Below, piece by piece: positions 12,701-22,489 of a stretch of DNA of 64,000 bases. The stretch is from assembly GCA_940337035.1 (NCBI GenBank), contig OW679202.1, positions 47,323,763 to 47,387,762 on the forward strand. Reading direction: 5' to 3'. Position 1 is the first letter of the stretch. Every line of letters begins with the position of its first letter. Position numbers and translations under genes: made by a program. The DNA comes from Agriotes lineatus (taxonomy: Eukaryota > Arthropoda > Insecta > Coleoptera > Elateridae). Below the pieces are notes generated by a model that saw only the letters and a list, made by a program, of their open reading frames with translations, had not been told where the DNA came from and made no database searches.

Positions 12701-15700
12701 TTTGATTATCTTAAAAGAAAATTAGGAAGAAAGCAGTTTGAAATTTAAAGATCAAAATTGTAATGGACATTCTTACCAACTTGTCACCATATGTGATAGG
12801 GTCTTTATTAAAGGCAGGATAAAACATTTGTGGCGTTAATGGATTGCGTTTGCCAAGCAGCGTCCAATGATCGACATTATTTTCATCTTTGTGGACTTTG
12901 TATCCTGCAACTACTTTTCCTGAAATAGATTTGTCATGAGATTATTTATTTCCACATTTGCAGCTCAATACTGTACCTACCTAAGCTGTGCGTATGGGTT
13001 CTGTATGCAAAAGGGAAAATTGTTTTCTTCTCGGTAATTTCGCATTCAGTTTCCATGTGCGTTACAGACATGGGAGGAATTGCACCTCCAGTTCCTAGTA
13101 GAACCACACCAGCTAATTTGCTCCTTCTAAAATTAAAAATTTTTATTTTACTTCATAAGCACAGTATTTTGCTAGCTCTACGACATGAAGGAAATAATAG
13201 TAGTAAGATGATGATGAAATAAATGAAGCGCCTATGTTTCAGTCAATGTTAATAAGTGAGCCATTAGTTTTATAAGAACTGTACTCCTGTATGCAAATTC
13301 AAATTTAGTATTTAAAAAAAAATCTGTTCTGTGAAAGGACGTTATTAAACGTGAATTCAATACTACAATCTTAGACATTAATTAATATACTAAAAATTAG
13401 GAAATATACGATAAAAAATGAATTTATGTTCTATAATAAAAATTAAACTAGATACTTTCATAGTTAACCTATTCTGTATAGCGTAAAACAATCATTTATT
13501 TTTAAACATCTTCTATTTACGGTATGGACGTTTAGAAACTTTTTTTCTTTCTTCACTCGACATTGAAAATGTTTAAATAAAGTAGAATAGATAGAGCGAG
13601 ACAGCTATTTATCTTAGAAGTACAAATATGCCTTTACCTTTCAATGTAGGTACTGAATCATACTTATTTAAATTTGAAAGATTTGTTTAAACCTTCTAAC
13701 GGACATGTTTGAACATAGAAATGAATTATTTACATAACAACTGCTTTAAAGTACACAATTTATGTAATTATCTCTTATTATTGTGCAGTTATCACTAATT
13801 TTTTAGTTAGATACTTCTGAAAGAAAATTTCCTACTCATAAAACTAGAAATTTATAGGTAGGGGAAGTTGGGGTTAACTGGACCATGTAAGGAATCGGCA
13901 GAAATTTTACTGTTACAATATCTTTTACCAAATTACATGAAATAAAAAAGTATGTAAAGTAAGTTTTGGTCCGGATAGCCCCACTGGTAGGGTTGGCTGG
14001 GGTAACTGGGCCATTTTACAAAATGTACTACAAATTTCTCAAATATCCTGGGGACCAAATTTGAACTTTTATTTGACATTGCCCAAGTTCTTATAAAATG
14101 CTTCAACATTAGTCTTGTTGAAACTCGTGGCTTGATTTAATGATGTCCACTCTGGGGTACGTAAAGATAAGTTATGGCGTTCTTTGAACTGGATCAGCTA
14201 ATCCTCTCCTGCCATTTTAGTGTGTTCCCAATTGAACCTGATCACCTTATTATTTGCAACTGCGAACTCATATGCCAGACGTCTTGTTGACATTTGGTTT
14301 AAACCATAATGAATATTGGATGACGTTTTTATATATTTCACATGCAAAAGCTCTTCTTCGATAGTAAAAACTTGCAAATGTTCATTTTGAGGACGAAAGT
14401 TAATTTTGTTTAGGTCATCTGCTCCTTTAACTTTATCCACATATCGTTTTAATGTACTTTGTGGTATCCCAGTACTTGTTGATGCATGTCTATCCGTGAA
14501 GTCACCAGAAACAATTAATTTTACTGCATTTTGTAATTCATCTTTTGAATAGGAACGACTCTCAGTGGTGAGTTTGCGATTTCACGGCGTTTTCCACAAA
14601 GAAAAATTAAAATGTGGTTAACTGGACCGGTTCACTTAACCCCAACCATTAAAGATTCAGTTAACCCCAAAATACATGGCAGTTCAACATGCATGTTCAA
14701 CAGGAAACCCCTACATTATTGCACTTTCGCTTTGTAGTAGCTTTTGGCAATGAAATACTAATATCAACAGATAGAAATTTAAACTTACACTTACACAAAT
14801 CACTTTTACAATAAAAAAAAATATGTAGCAAAAAATAATTACTTTTACCTGTCAAATTTCGTTTTTATTTTGGGAACTAACACGACCTTTGCTACGTAAA
14901 CCATACTAACATCCACAGTAGTGCCAATCATACAGACTTAAAAATTAGTTTAAATCCAATGGTCTAGTTAACCCCCAACTCCCCTACGCAACACTAACTG
15001 TTTAAAACTAACGCAAAAACAATGATCGTATGCATTCTCTTTACATACAACACCTATCTATCGTTAGTATAAAACATGTATGATATATGCACAAAAGGAT
15101 TTGTAACACATAACAGCATTGATATTTGCATATGCTAGATATGCCATTGAGAAAATGTCTTACTAGTGAACATACTAGAAAATAATAATAGAAAAACAAA
15201 GGCATATTAAACCAATCTTACAAATATGTAATCTGGCGCAATTTACTGGACTTTGTATTCCTTGTACTTTCATATATCCATATCGGACCAATTAAGATTG
15301 TTTGAACAAGTAACATTATATGTTAGTTCCTATTAAAATTTTTATATTGCAATAATGCAGAATAAAACTACTGATATTTATAGGTATAATTTTATGATTA
15401 AACCACCGAGAGTATAATGAATTAATTAAATTAGCAAATGCAATTTAAATTGTTAATATAATTGAATATTTTTATTTAAACAACTTCAATTATCAGAAAG
15501 GACTTGAATGGAAGTTCGTGAAAATGTCTGAATGGGATTATATTACGTCAGTTTTTCTAAATGAATTTTGAAAATGATGCAAAATGAACCAGTCTTTAAC
15601 ACAGCTCAATATTTTGATAACTTACGGTTTTTCCGTATACATCAAAAAAATTCCAGAATCATCTGTACTACCATCTACAACAAATTGTCTAAATTATTAC

Positions 15701-16894
15701 CAAAAATTCATAGTTCTATATTGTTTACCTCTAAATTTGTCGACATGAGCATAATGTACTTGTAATACTAAATACTGAATCTGGGTTCCTGGTCCCACTT
15801 GAAAACCCACATCCTCTGGTAACTCCAGTTTTTTAGCATCTCGAGCCCAGGCATATATTACCTATTAATAACATAGTAATATAATTGCAAAAAAATGCAT
15901 ATGTAATGCAATTAATGTTAATGCCCATTCTATAATTAGCAATGCTGGAAAAAATAAAAAATATAACAACTTTCACTAGCAATAGGCACTTACATGTGAT
16001 GCTTCGGCACATGGACTGGCTCTTACAAGGTTGTTTTTAGATTGCGATTGCGCCATTTCCCCACAATCCCTGAAATACAAAAGGTAAATTAGAGGGAAGT
16101 TTCAATATGAAGCCTTTTAATAATTTATAATTAATTTGAAAATTCTAAATATTTGATTTGGTAGTCTTGTAGGTACGTTTCAACGTTTCAATAAATAAAG
16201 TACAGAATTGGTTTTTACCAGTAGGGTTGATCACTTCCTGGCGTTGAGCATCCGTACAATAGCATATGATGTGCAGTTTCCATTGTTGCGTTGGGTTCAA
16301 AACCGACTGAAATTATGAGTGGTGTAATGGGTTGGCTTTATAATGAAAGGCATTATTCTATTCTGTAACTGCTCACCTATATAAAAACTTTTTTTAGGAA
16401 CAACTTTAATTGGCGTGCAGAGATATAACTCGTCCTACAAAAAACAAATCAGTTTAAATAAAAATTGTTCTTTCTAATTAAACTTAATCAAATATGGTTT
16501 ATTAATCTAAAAAGTCTGTCCGCAAATAAATGATATTCATTATATCTACTCAGATAAATAAACAGGTAGGTACTTGAAAAGGCAAATAAATTATAATATA
16601 TTCTACTGCATAGCAACTTTAATATCTGCGGACAAACAGGAAAGCCCCTAAAAGTGGGTATTTAATTTAATTTGTATGTTAATGCGGAATATTATTTTCG
16701 CAAGGATATAAACAAATTTTGAAAGGAGCACGTAGGCAACCCATGCATCAACCCCAATCACTGTATGTACTTACACTGTCTGGGTGTACATTAGGCATTA
16801 GCAGCGGGTATTTTTTAACTTGCATACAAATTACTACCGGTAAGTAAATCACAGAAATGACTGCCACAATGCGAAACATATGGCTTGTATCCAT
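9708..16894 (-). CDS. Phm: Peptidylglycine alpha-hydroxylating monooxygenase (10 exons)
   Basis: Copper- and ascorbate-dependent enzyme that hydroxylates the alpha carbon of C-terminal glycine in peptide precursors, the first step of neuropeptide amidation in the secretory pathway. Minus-strand exons: 16894-16775, 16434-16377, 16306-16219, 16069-15994, 15861-15729, 15674-15626, 13126-12981, 12919-12777, 12648-12599, 9879-9708. All junctions are GT-AG and phases agree, giving 344 residues plus stop. Residues 1-24 form a signal peptide. LLMPNVHPD and LYLCTPIKV follow. Copper site H (CuA) is His72, His73 (ETAHHMLLY) and His150 (LQVHYAH). Copper site M (CuB) is His219, His221 (RTHTHSLG) and Met295 (DEMCNFYLMYY). 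There is no lyase (PAL) domain, as usual for insect PHM. The chosen ATG has an AAAAATGG context; in-frame upstream starts exist to 16993. Exon 6 is only 49 nt. Introns 6 and 9 carry transposons. No frame break was seen. Confidence 0.93.
10494..10593. repeat. Foldback inverted repeat in PHM intron 9
   Basis: GTAACGAACGACTTTCGGGA near 10494 is matched in reverse complement by TCCCGGAAGTCGCTTGTTAC ending near 10593, with the complementarity continuing toward the centre. The hairpin is flanked by AAATAAAATATTTT on both sides (near 10450 and 10595), like a duplicated target. It is a probable small foldback element with no coding content. Confidence 0.65.
11058..12529 (-). mobile_element. Mariner-like DNA transposon in PHM intron 9
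   Basis: Terminal inverted repeats start CAGCGTGTCTCCGTGACTAC at 11058. The mirror-image repeat ends at 12529, with about 26 bp matching apart from two substitutions. A second shared block, ATCAACTATTGCC, lies just inside each end but is offset by about 22 nt on the right. A TA precedes the left end; the right TA is degraded. The element is about 1.47 kb, contains a broken transposase, and sits about 70 bp from the 5' splice site of PHM intron 9. Confidence 0.82.
11340..12294 (-). pseudogene. Mariner/Tc1-superfamily transposase, broken
   Basis: The helix-turn-helix N-terminus starts at 12294 (MVTWNLAGNSL). A frameshift near 12050-12115 moves into REIANNLDV and then FTDECTF, which holds the first catalytic Asp. 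After 11640 the frame shifts and a stop is crossed before NDGAPAHYS (second Asp). PDLSPNDFFLWG carries the third acidic residue. The order and motifs are those of IS630/Tc1/mariner DDE/D enzymes. At least one frameshift and two stops mean it is inactive. Confidence 0.82.
13861..14984 (-). mobile_element. Pogo-like transposon with GGTTAAC ends in PHM intron 6
   Basis: The left end GGGGAAGTTGGGGTTAACTG and a mirror-image right end form about 26-bp inverted repeats, flanked by TA on both sides (13859-13860, 14985-14986). Extra internal copies of the end motif (GGGGTAACTGG, GGTTAACTGGACC, GTTAACCCCA) lie near 13998, 14618 and 14660. The element is 1124 bp and sits inside intron 6 of PHM. It carries a damaged pogo/Tigger-type transposase remnant. 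Confidence 0.82.
14050..14440 (-). pseudogene. Pogo/Tigger-type transposase fragment (psq/CENPB-like N-terminus)
   Basis: It opens FRPQNEHLQVFT and continues through MSTRRLAYEFAVANNK and FNWEHTKMAGED. After a stop it continues as LSLRTPEWTSLNQATSFNK. This is the N-terminal DNA-binding half of pogo-like transposases, where the phrase before the DDE domain usually reads RTPE.TS..RA..FN. The catalytic DDE domain is absent, so this copy is non-autonomous. Confidence 0.7.
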
Positions 16895-16994
16895 TTTTCG
16901 TAATAATCGATTTCCTACTGCCATGGCCTGGCACCCCTTATGCTTCTGCTGCCCACGAAACACTACGGCGAGTGCAGGAACGACTCCCCCCACT

Positions 16995-17480
16995 CCTAGG
17001 CATCATAATGACGTATTTCGCAACGCTCATCCAGATCCAACCAAAGAAGACGTCGTGGGATGTAAAATTTTGCCGTTTTATTTTTCGTGATTGTTTTGTT
17101 ACACAGAAATCAATTCGCCTCTCGGTTGCAAGAGTCAACTGTGATCGTTCGTTAAAACCTTTGAATATAATATTCAAAGGTTGAAACAATACAGTTGCTG
17201 CGACTTGGCTTTTCAATAAAAATATGACGACGCACTGAGTAGTACGAGATAATAATGTGTTATTATTTTGTTGAACATTCATTTTAACAACAAACAAAAA
17301 TCAGATAGCTTCGAACTGCTAATAGTTTGACTCACAAGGAAAAATATTTTGGCCCCCTATAGAATTTGACAATATTAATTGTTACTCAATTTTTTATATG
17401 AATTATAATTGTTAACGCCTTTTATTTTCGGTGACGCAAAATTAAAAACTATCTTCATATGTGTGTATCTATAGTACCTA
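16995..17480. other. Upstream flank of PHM
   Basis: This is the 5' side of PHM on the minus strand and should hold its promoter and 5' untranslated region. An inverted pair, CCTTTGAATATA/TATTCAAAGG, is centred near 17168. No TATA box or initiator could be assigned with confidence. Confidence 0.3.
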
Positions 17481-17655
17481 TGATCAAAAATTAATCTCAT
17501 CTAGTATGGCTATGGAATTGCTCCTAATTTATGAATGCAACTATAACCCACTTAAAAAAATAAATGACAAGTTTGACATTTAAGTGTAAACATAGTTGCA
17601 TTTATAAATTAGAAAAAAATCCATAGCCATACTAGATGAGAGTAATTTTTGATCA
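17481..17655. mobile_element. MITE, 175 bp, TA-flanked (copy 1)
   Basis: It starts TGATCAAAAATTAATCTCAT and ends with the mirror image, with TA on both sides (17479-17480 and 17656-17657). The repeats extend through CATCTAGTATGGCTATGG on both arms, so almost the whole element can fold. It has no coding sequence. A second copy lies at 55018-55193. The TA target suggests mobilisation by a Tc1/mariner-type transposase. Confidence 0.85.
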
Positions 17656-18059
17656 TACTTTACAATAAGTATGTATCTCCTAACAAAGTAAAGTACCTAC
17701 TTTTATTTGAAGTTTTTGAGTGTCATCAAAGTGTTTACTCCAGTAGGTCAAAGTATTACCAAAAAATTCACGTACGCATTTTTCGGAATTTGTTTAACCC
17801 CGTAAAGACGATTTAAGTGCGGTGCAGCACTCTAGATTAAGGAATAAAAATTGATTTAGAAGTTTTCAATTAGCTTAAATAACACTAGTTTACACGATTT
17901 ATATACCTTAGCTGAAAGTTATAATTTCTTACAGATTTTGAGGCACTGAGTTAAAAACAATATTGAAAAAATCTACCACGTCACGTTTAAGAAATATTTA
18001 ATAAATAAAAATACAAGAGTAATTCCTAAACCGCCAAACAACAAATTAAAAATGAATTA

Positions 18060-18610
18060 ATTTACTTTGTTTTTTATGCTTTTTTGAATCAGTTTCCTTT
18101 ATAACAGTTCAACAGTAATCCCCTAACATAGTTGAAATCAAAAAACCTTGGTGCCGATCTTCGAAAACCTTCAGATATTGATGAAAATGCTCGCCCTTTT
18201 CGTCACTCATGCTGCCTAAGTTTTTAGAAAAAAGGTCCTAATGCGAGTCGAGGAAATGTATTTTAAGGGACCCATCTGTTGGTGATAATTTGCAATAATT
18301 CAGCAACAATTTCTTGATATCTGTCATCTTTTTTATTTCCTAAAAATCCTTTGACAACCTTTTTAAATGATGTCCAGGCATTTTTTTCCTTCAAAGACAA
18401 AATGGCAAATTCTTCATCTTGCATTAATTTTCGTATCTGCGGGCCTACAAAAATCCCCTCTTTTAGTTTTCCTTCCGAAAGACTTGGAAACATTTTTTTA
18501 GATATTGTAAACCAGCACTAGTTTTATCCATAACATTTACGAAATTCTTGATGAGGCCCAATTTCAGGGCCGACATCTTTATGTTTTCTCGTGTGTTGCT
18601 CTTACTTCTA
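18060..18610 (-). pseudogene. Fragment C of an unnamed dispersed protein family
   Basis: The minus-strand reading runs ALKLGLIKNFVNVMDK, then KLKEGIFVGPQIRKLMQ, VVKGFLGNKKDDRYQ, and after frame changes SMSDEKGEHFHQ. From memory these phrases belong to a highly repetitive arthropod protein family of unknown function, usually seen as long single ORFs near transposons. Two more parts lie upstream in the same orientation (25945-25785 and 26990-26665). This copy is broken by a stop after NRWVP and by a stop in the FLDSH region. No known domain name can be given. Confidence 0.55.
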
Positions 18611-19019
18611 AAAACAATAAATAGCAGAAATTCTAAAATGAATAGTAGAAAAATCGTTTGTGTTCATGTCAAATACTCCTAAATATTTAATTTAGATTTA
18701 ATGCCAATTTTCTGAACAACATGCGGTTTTAGCAGATTAATTTTTAGTGAATGTATATTAACTTACAAAGAATTTAATTAAAAGGATACACAATTTTAGA
18801 TGCCAAGCCAATTAGTAGGTATTATATATATTTTTTACATTTAATCCCCAGGATGAAGTTTATTCCCGAGACAAAATCGAGGGAAGAATAACATGTGGGA
18901 TTTAAGGGCATCTTAGTGCCAGCTTTTAAAGTTATAAAAATAAAGATAGTGATGGTGACGAAACATACTTGGTAACTTAACAATTTATTAGCACTGGGAG
19001 AGAGTAGAGGTGTTCCAAT

Positions 19020-19272
19020 TTCACATAGTTTTTGGGAAAAGTATTCCCAGTAGGTGATGTTTAGTTGTTTGAAAGACCTGACAAAATATCAGGTATGTAC
19101 TTTTAAATTGGGTTATAATTTGACGTTTGACAAGTATTTTTAGCTAGAAGTGTATTTGTCAAACGTAAAAAAATATAACCCAATTTAAAATTATATACCT
19201 TGCGATTTGTCAGGTTAGTTTTACACAACCCAACATGACATACTGGGAATACTTTTCCCAAAGACAATGAGA
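19020..19272. mobile_element. Foldback MITE, about 250 bp
   Basis: The left arm has TTTGGGAAAAGTATTCCCAG and later AAATTGGGTTATA. The right arm has CTGGGAATACTTTTCCCAAA and TATAACCCAATTT. The arms are long, imperfect inverted repeats with a loop near 19145. There is no coding sequence. The exact ends and target duplication are uncertain. Confidence 0.65.
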
Positions 19273-19670
19273 AATTGCGGTACCTATACTAACGTCTTTT
19301 TCCATGACCAGAAGTAGAAATTAGTTTCTAGGTTATAAACATTGTTGCAGAAATATCCCTTGTGGTTAAAAGTGGGACTTTAGTTCCTCAAAATGACTCC
19401 TAAAATAGGTCATTCGGAATGCGGGAGTTACATTATGCGCTATACTGTAATAACTATACTTAAATCTACATAAAAAGTAAAAACATTAGTACCTATATAG
19501 TTCAAAAATTGCAAATTGAGAAGCTCGTATAGAATACTTTGAAATCCATTCATTTATAATAGGTTTAAAGTCTAGAGCTTTACATATGAAAACAGACTGT
19601 AGAACCGTGGCAATACCAGCTAGAAAAAATGTTTCAGCTCTCCGGCGTAACGTCAGCACAGGTAGGTAGA

Positions 19671-21727
19671 CAGGCGCGTGCTGGCCCGCCGGGCTACCGG
19701 GCATTTCCCGGTAGGCCCTGAGTCGTTGGGCCCTAGAACCTGGGACTATTCTTATAATAGTCTGTTCTTTAAAATATATAAATCATCAAATTGAAGATCA
19801 CTTTCGTTTGACCACATTAGTACTGTCGTGATAGACCAAATTATAGTCAGCATAGAGAGCAGATTTGTGGATCGTGGATTATTTTATGGTGATTTAGAAT
19901 GCTTCTATCGTCGTAGATTTCCTGAAATTAGTGGAAGTATGCCGGAATTTGTGAAGTTATTCCAGCCCTCTAAAAAGAACAAATTTGAAGGAAAAGTTAC
20001 TAACGTTTGCCAAACTATGGCAGCAGTTACCAAAAAGAAATTTTGAAAACGTTTATGATACATCTAAAACTAAAGACTATGTTCAAATGAACAGAGACAA
20101 GAAAGTGAAGAAAATTTTGACATTGACATTGAAAATGAAATTTCCTCGGAAGATCCAGTCCCCGCCTATAGCTATCATAGTAAACGCTGTTTTGACAATG
20201 GGAAGTGCATTATTTGTCCACCGTGTGTATTTGTAGTTTCATGTAAGTATAATTTATATTGTATTGTATTCAATGTGTGTACTAGACTCAGATGCCGAAT
20301 TCGCCCATTTTCCGAAATAAATTTGGACAATACTGCAATTGAGCAAATTAATTCGGCAATTAAACGAATTTAGATTTTACGCAGTTCCCGGACTGAGTAT
20401 TCCATTTCAGCAATTGAACGAATTCGGGATCTACGTCTAATCTATACAAGTTTCTTCTCACTATCCTACTCAAGTTGATATCTTGTAAAAGTTTATTTTC
20501 CAAACTAAAATGATTAAAAACTCGTTTACGCAGCTGTAAGAACATTTGGTAACTCTGCGCTGCTTGTAAAGAGCGACCAAAGAACTCTAATTTCAAATTT
20601 CTTTCTGTTACACAATAGACGTCAAACTTATGAACTCTTTTTTTACTATTTTAGCAGTCGAACATAAAGCTTAATATACGACTAGTACATAATCTGACTT
20701 TATTTCATTTTAGAACTATAATCTTATTTATTGGCCTTCGACAGCGGGCGTAATATGGCTGTTATAGCTCGAGAGTCTATAACAATGCTAAGCAGTATAA
20801 CAAACACCAACAATGTAGTACAGCAACACCAGAAATCTACATGAAAACCATAGTACACATAAAATTCACAGTGACAGCACAACGATGAGGCAGTAGTATG
20901 TAGCCAAAATACTGAATCCTTCAATTGTGTCTTTTTTCAGAACCAAAATAACATAAAATATGTGTGCGTAATCACGATTATAGCCAACGCGAAATTTCCT
21001 GCTCTTTGCTACGGGCTTTAAACATTTTCTCGTGCTATAATCTATTAATTCTACCCTTAATACATTAATAACCATTATTGACTCGTCTTCTTTATTGACC
21101 TTGCTCAAAAAACTAGCTCTGCCATAAAATGGACTCGTCAAATTATGTACTTGTTATATAAATAGCTATTATCCAACACCTACTGATATTAAGCATATTG
21201 TTATGGTTATTTCAAATAAAGATAGTTCTTCATTAGTCAGTCACTAGTGAGAGAAAAATAGAAAAGTCGCGGAGAAATAATTATTATAGGTATATTACTA
21301 ATTCAAGGCTGGTTTGTGATTTTTAAATGTTATTAATAGCATAGCAAATGTTATGTTACTGTAAAAAAATCAGAAAAAAATGAGTTAAGAGATTTAAGAA
21401 AGGTGTTAGACAAAAAATTGTGTTGCACTATGTCTCCGGGCGTCGTGGTTAAACTTTTTCTTTCGTGAATGATATGCTACATTCCACACTTATATAATAT
21501 ATGACTATTATTTTTTAATACAATTTACTCATCATGTTTTGAGTTTTGTTACTCTACCCAATTCTATAAAACCAATTACTATTTAGAATATATTTCTCGA
21601 CTTAAAGTTCTGTCGTTTTAGATCGTATAACTTTGAAAAAAATTAAAACATTTCCGCTGGTATTTTTGAGGGTAATTTCCCAAAATTTCAATACCCGGGC
21701 CCTTTGTACAGTCCCAGCACGCGCCTG
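19671..21727. mobile_element. hAT-type DNA transposon, 2057 bp, with 8-bp duplication
   Basis: It begins CAGGCGCGTGCTGG and ends with the exact reverse complement. TAGGTAGA is present immediately outside both ends (19663-19670 and 21728-21735), a perfect 8-bp target duplication diagnostic of hAT insertions. Inside, a short plus-strand fragment at 19828-20230 may derive from a transposase. The rest is non-coding, so the copy is non-autonomous. Confidence 0.85.
19828..20230 (+). pseudogene. Possible hAT transposase remnant
   Basis: Two overlapping plus frames read IDQIIVSIESRF, RRRFPEISGSMPEF and, after a frame change, ENVYDTSKTKDYVQMNR. The first phrase resembles the region before the C-terminal dimerisation domain of zinc-finger MYM-like hAT proteins. 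No catalytic residues are identifiable. The call rests mainly on its position inside an hAT element. Confidence 0.35.
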
Positions 21728-22132
21728 TAGGTAGACCGTTAGTTAAATCGCATAGAGGCAGAATGTTTATAACTTTAAAAATTAGTGCTTCCTGTTTAAT
21801 TAATTTTACTACAATAATCAAAGTATTGGTTCTCGAATTACTTATAATTTTTGCTATTATTTTCTCACCATAATAATAACACCCACTAAAAAGAACTAAA
21901 TAGCTCTCTTCTGTAAAAAAATGCAAAACCAGCTGCGACAGAAAATTTCGTATGTTATGCACATTGAAGATTATTTGTCAAAAATGCCCAACTAATTCAG
22001 TGAATAAAACAAAATTAAATAAAACTAAATTTACCATCACAGTATGTAGACACAACAAGCCCCCACAGCTGAAATTCTTGATTAAACTGTAATTGTTGTC
22101 TGAAGTCTTTTCAATTTTTTGCACTTTTTAGG
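21728..22132. other. Gap between hAT element and MITE
   Basis: AT-rich sequence with no gene or repeat recognised, apart from the duplicated TAGGTAGA at its left edge. Confidence 0.4.
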
Positions 22133-22336
22133 AAGTACACTTGCTTTCAAAACTTTCGCGTACACATTCAAAATCAATTTTGAGATTAGGTTAAAAATGA
22201 CATTGACAGCATGTGCTCCGTCAGTCGAGGCATTTTGACTTTTCAAAAATTTAAATGTCAGAGTTGATTAATTACAACCCTGATTTAATACAGCGAAAAA
22301 TAGGTGTACGCGAAAGTTTTGAAGGCAAGTGTACCT
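22133..22336. mobile_element. MITE, about 204 bp
   Basis: The left arm GTACACTTGCTTTCAAAACT continues to TTCGCGTACAC. The right arm is its reverse complement with one or two changes (GTGTACGCGAAAGTTTTGAAG, followed by CAAGTGTAC). That makes inverted repeats of about 31 bp around a non-coding centre. The target duplication is unclear. Confidence 0.72.
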
Positions 22337-22489
22337 CAGAAAACATAACTTGTAACTTGATAAAACCAGGTTATTATGGTGAAGGGGGTTGGAACTTTTG
22401 AAGGTATGAAAGGTTGGAGAGTGATTTGGGAACGGGATAACCAATAATCTTTGTTTATTAGCAAATTGCTAGCAAATAAATACATAATA

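Noticed and set aside
16857..17184. Plus-strand frames of 77 and 99 codons opposite the PHM start
   Set aside because: They are the complement of PHM exon 1 and its upstream sequence. Splice phases and copper-ligand motifs clearly favour the minus strand.
16938..17297. 119-codon minus frame upstream of the PHM ATG (MFVVKMNVQQ...)
   Set aside because: It is in a different frame from PHM exon 1 and has no known domain. It is probably 5' UTR or promoter sequence.
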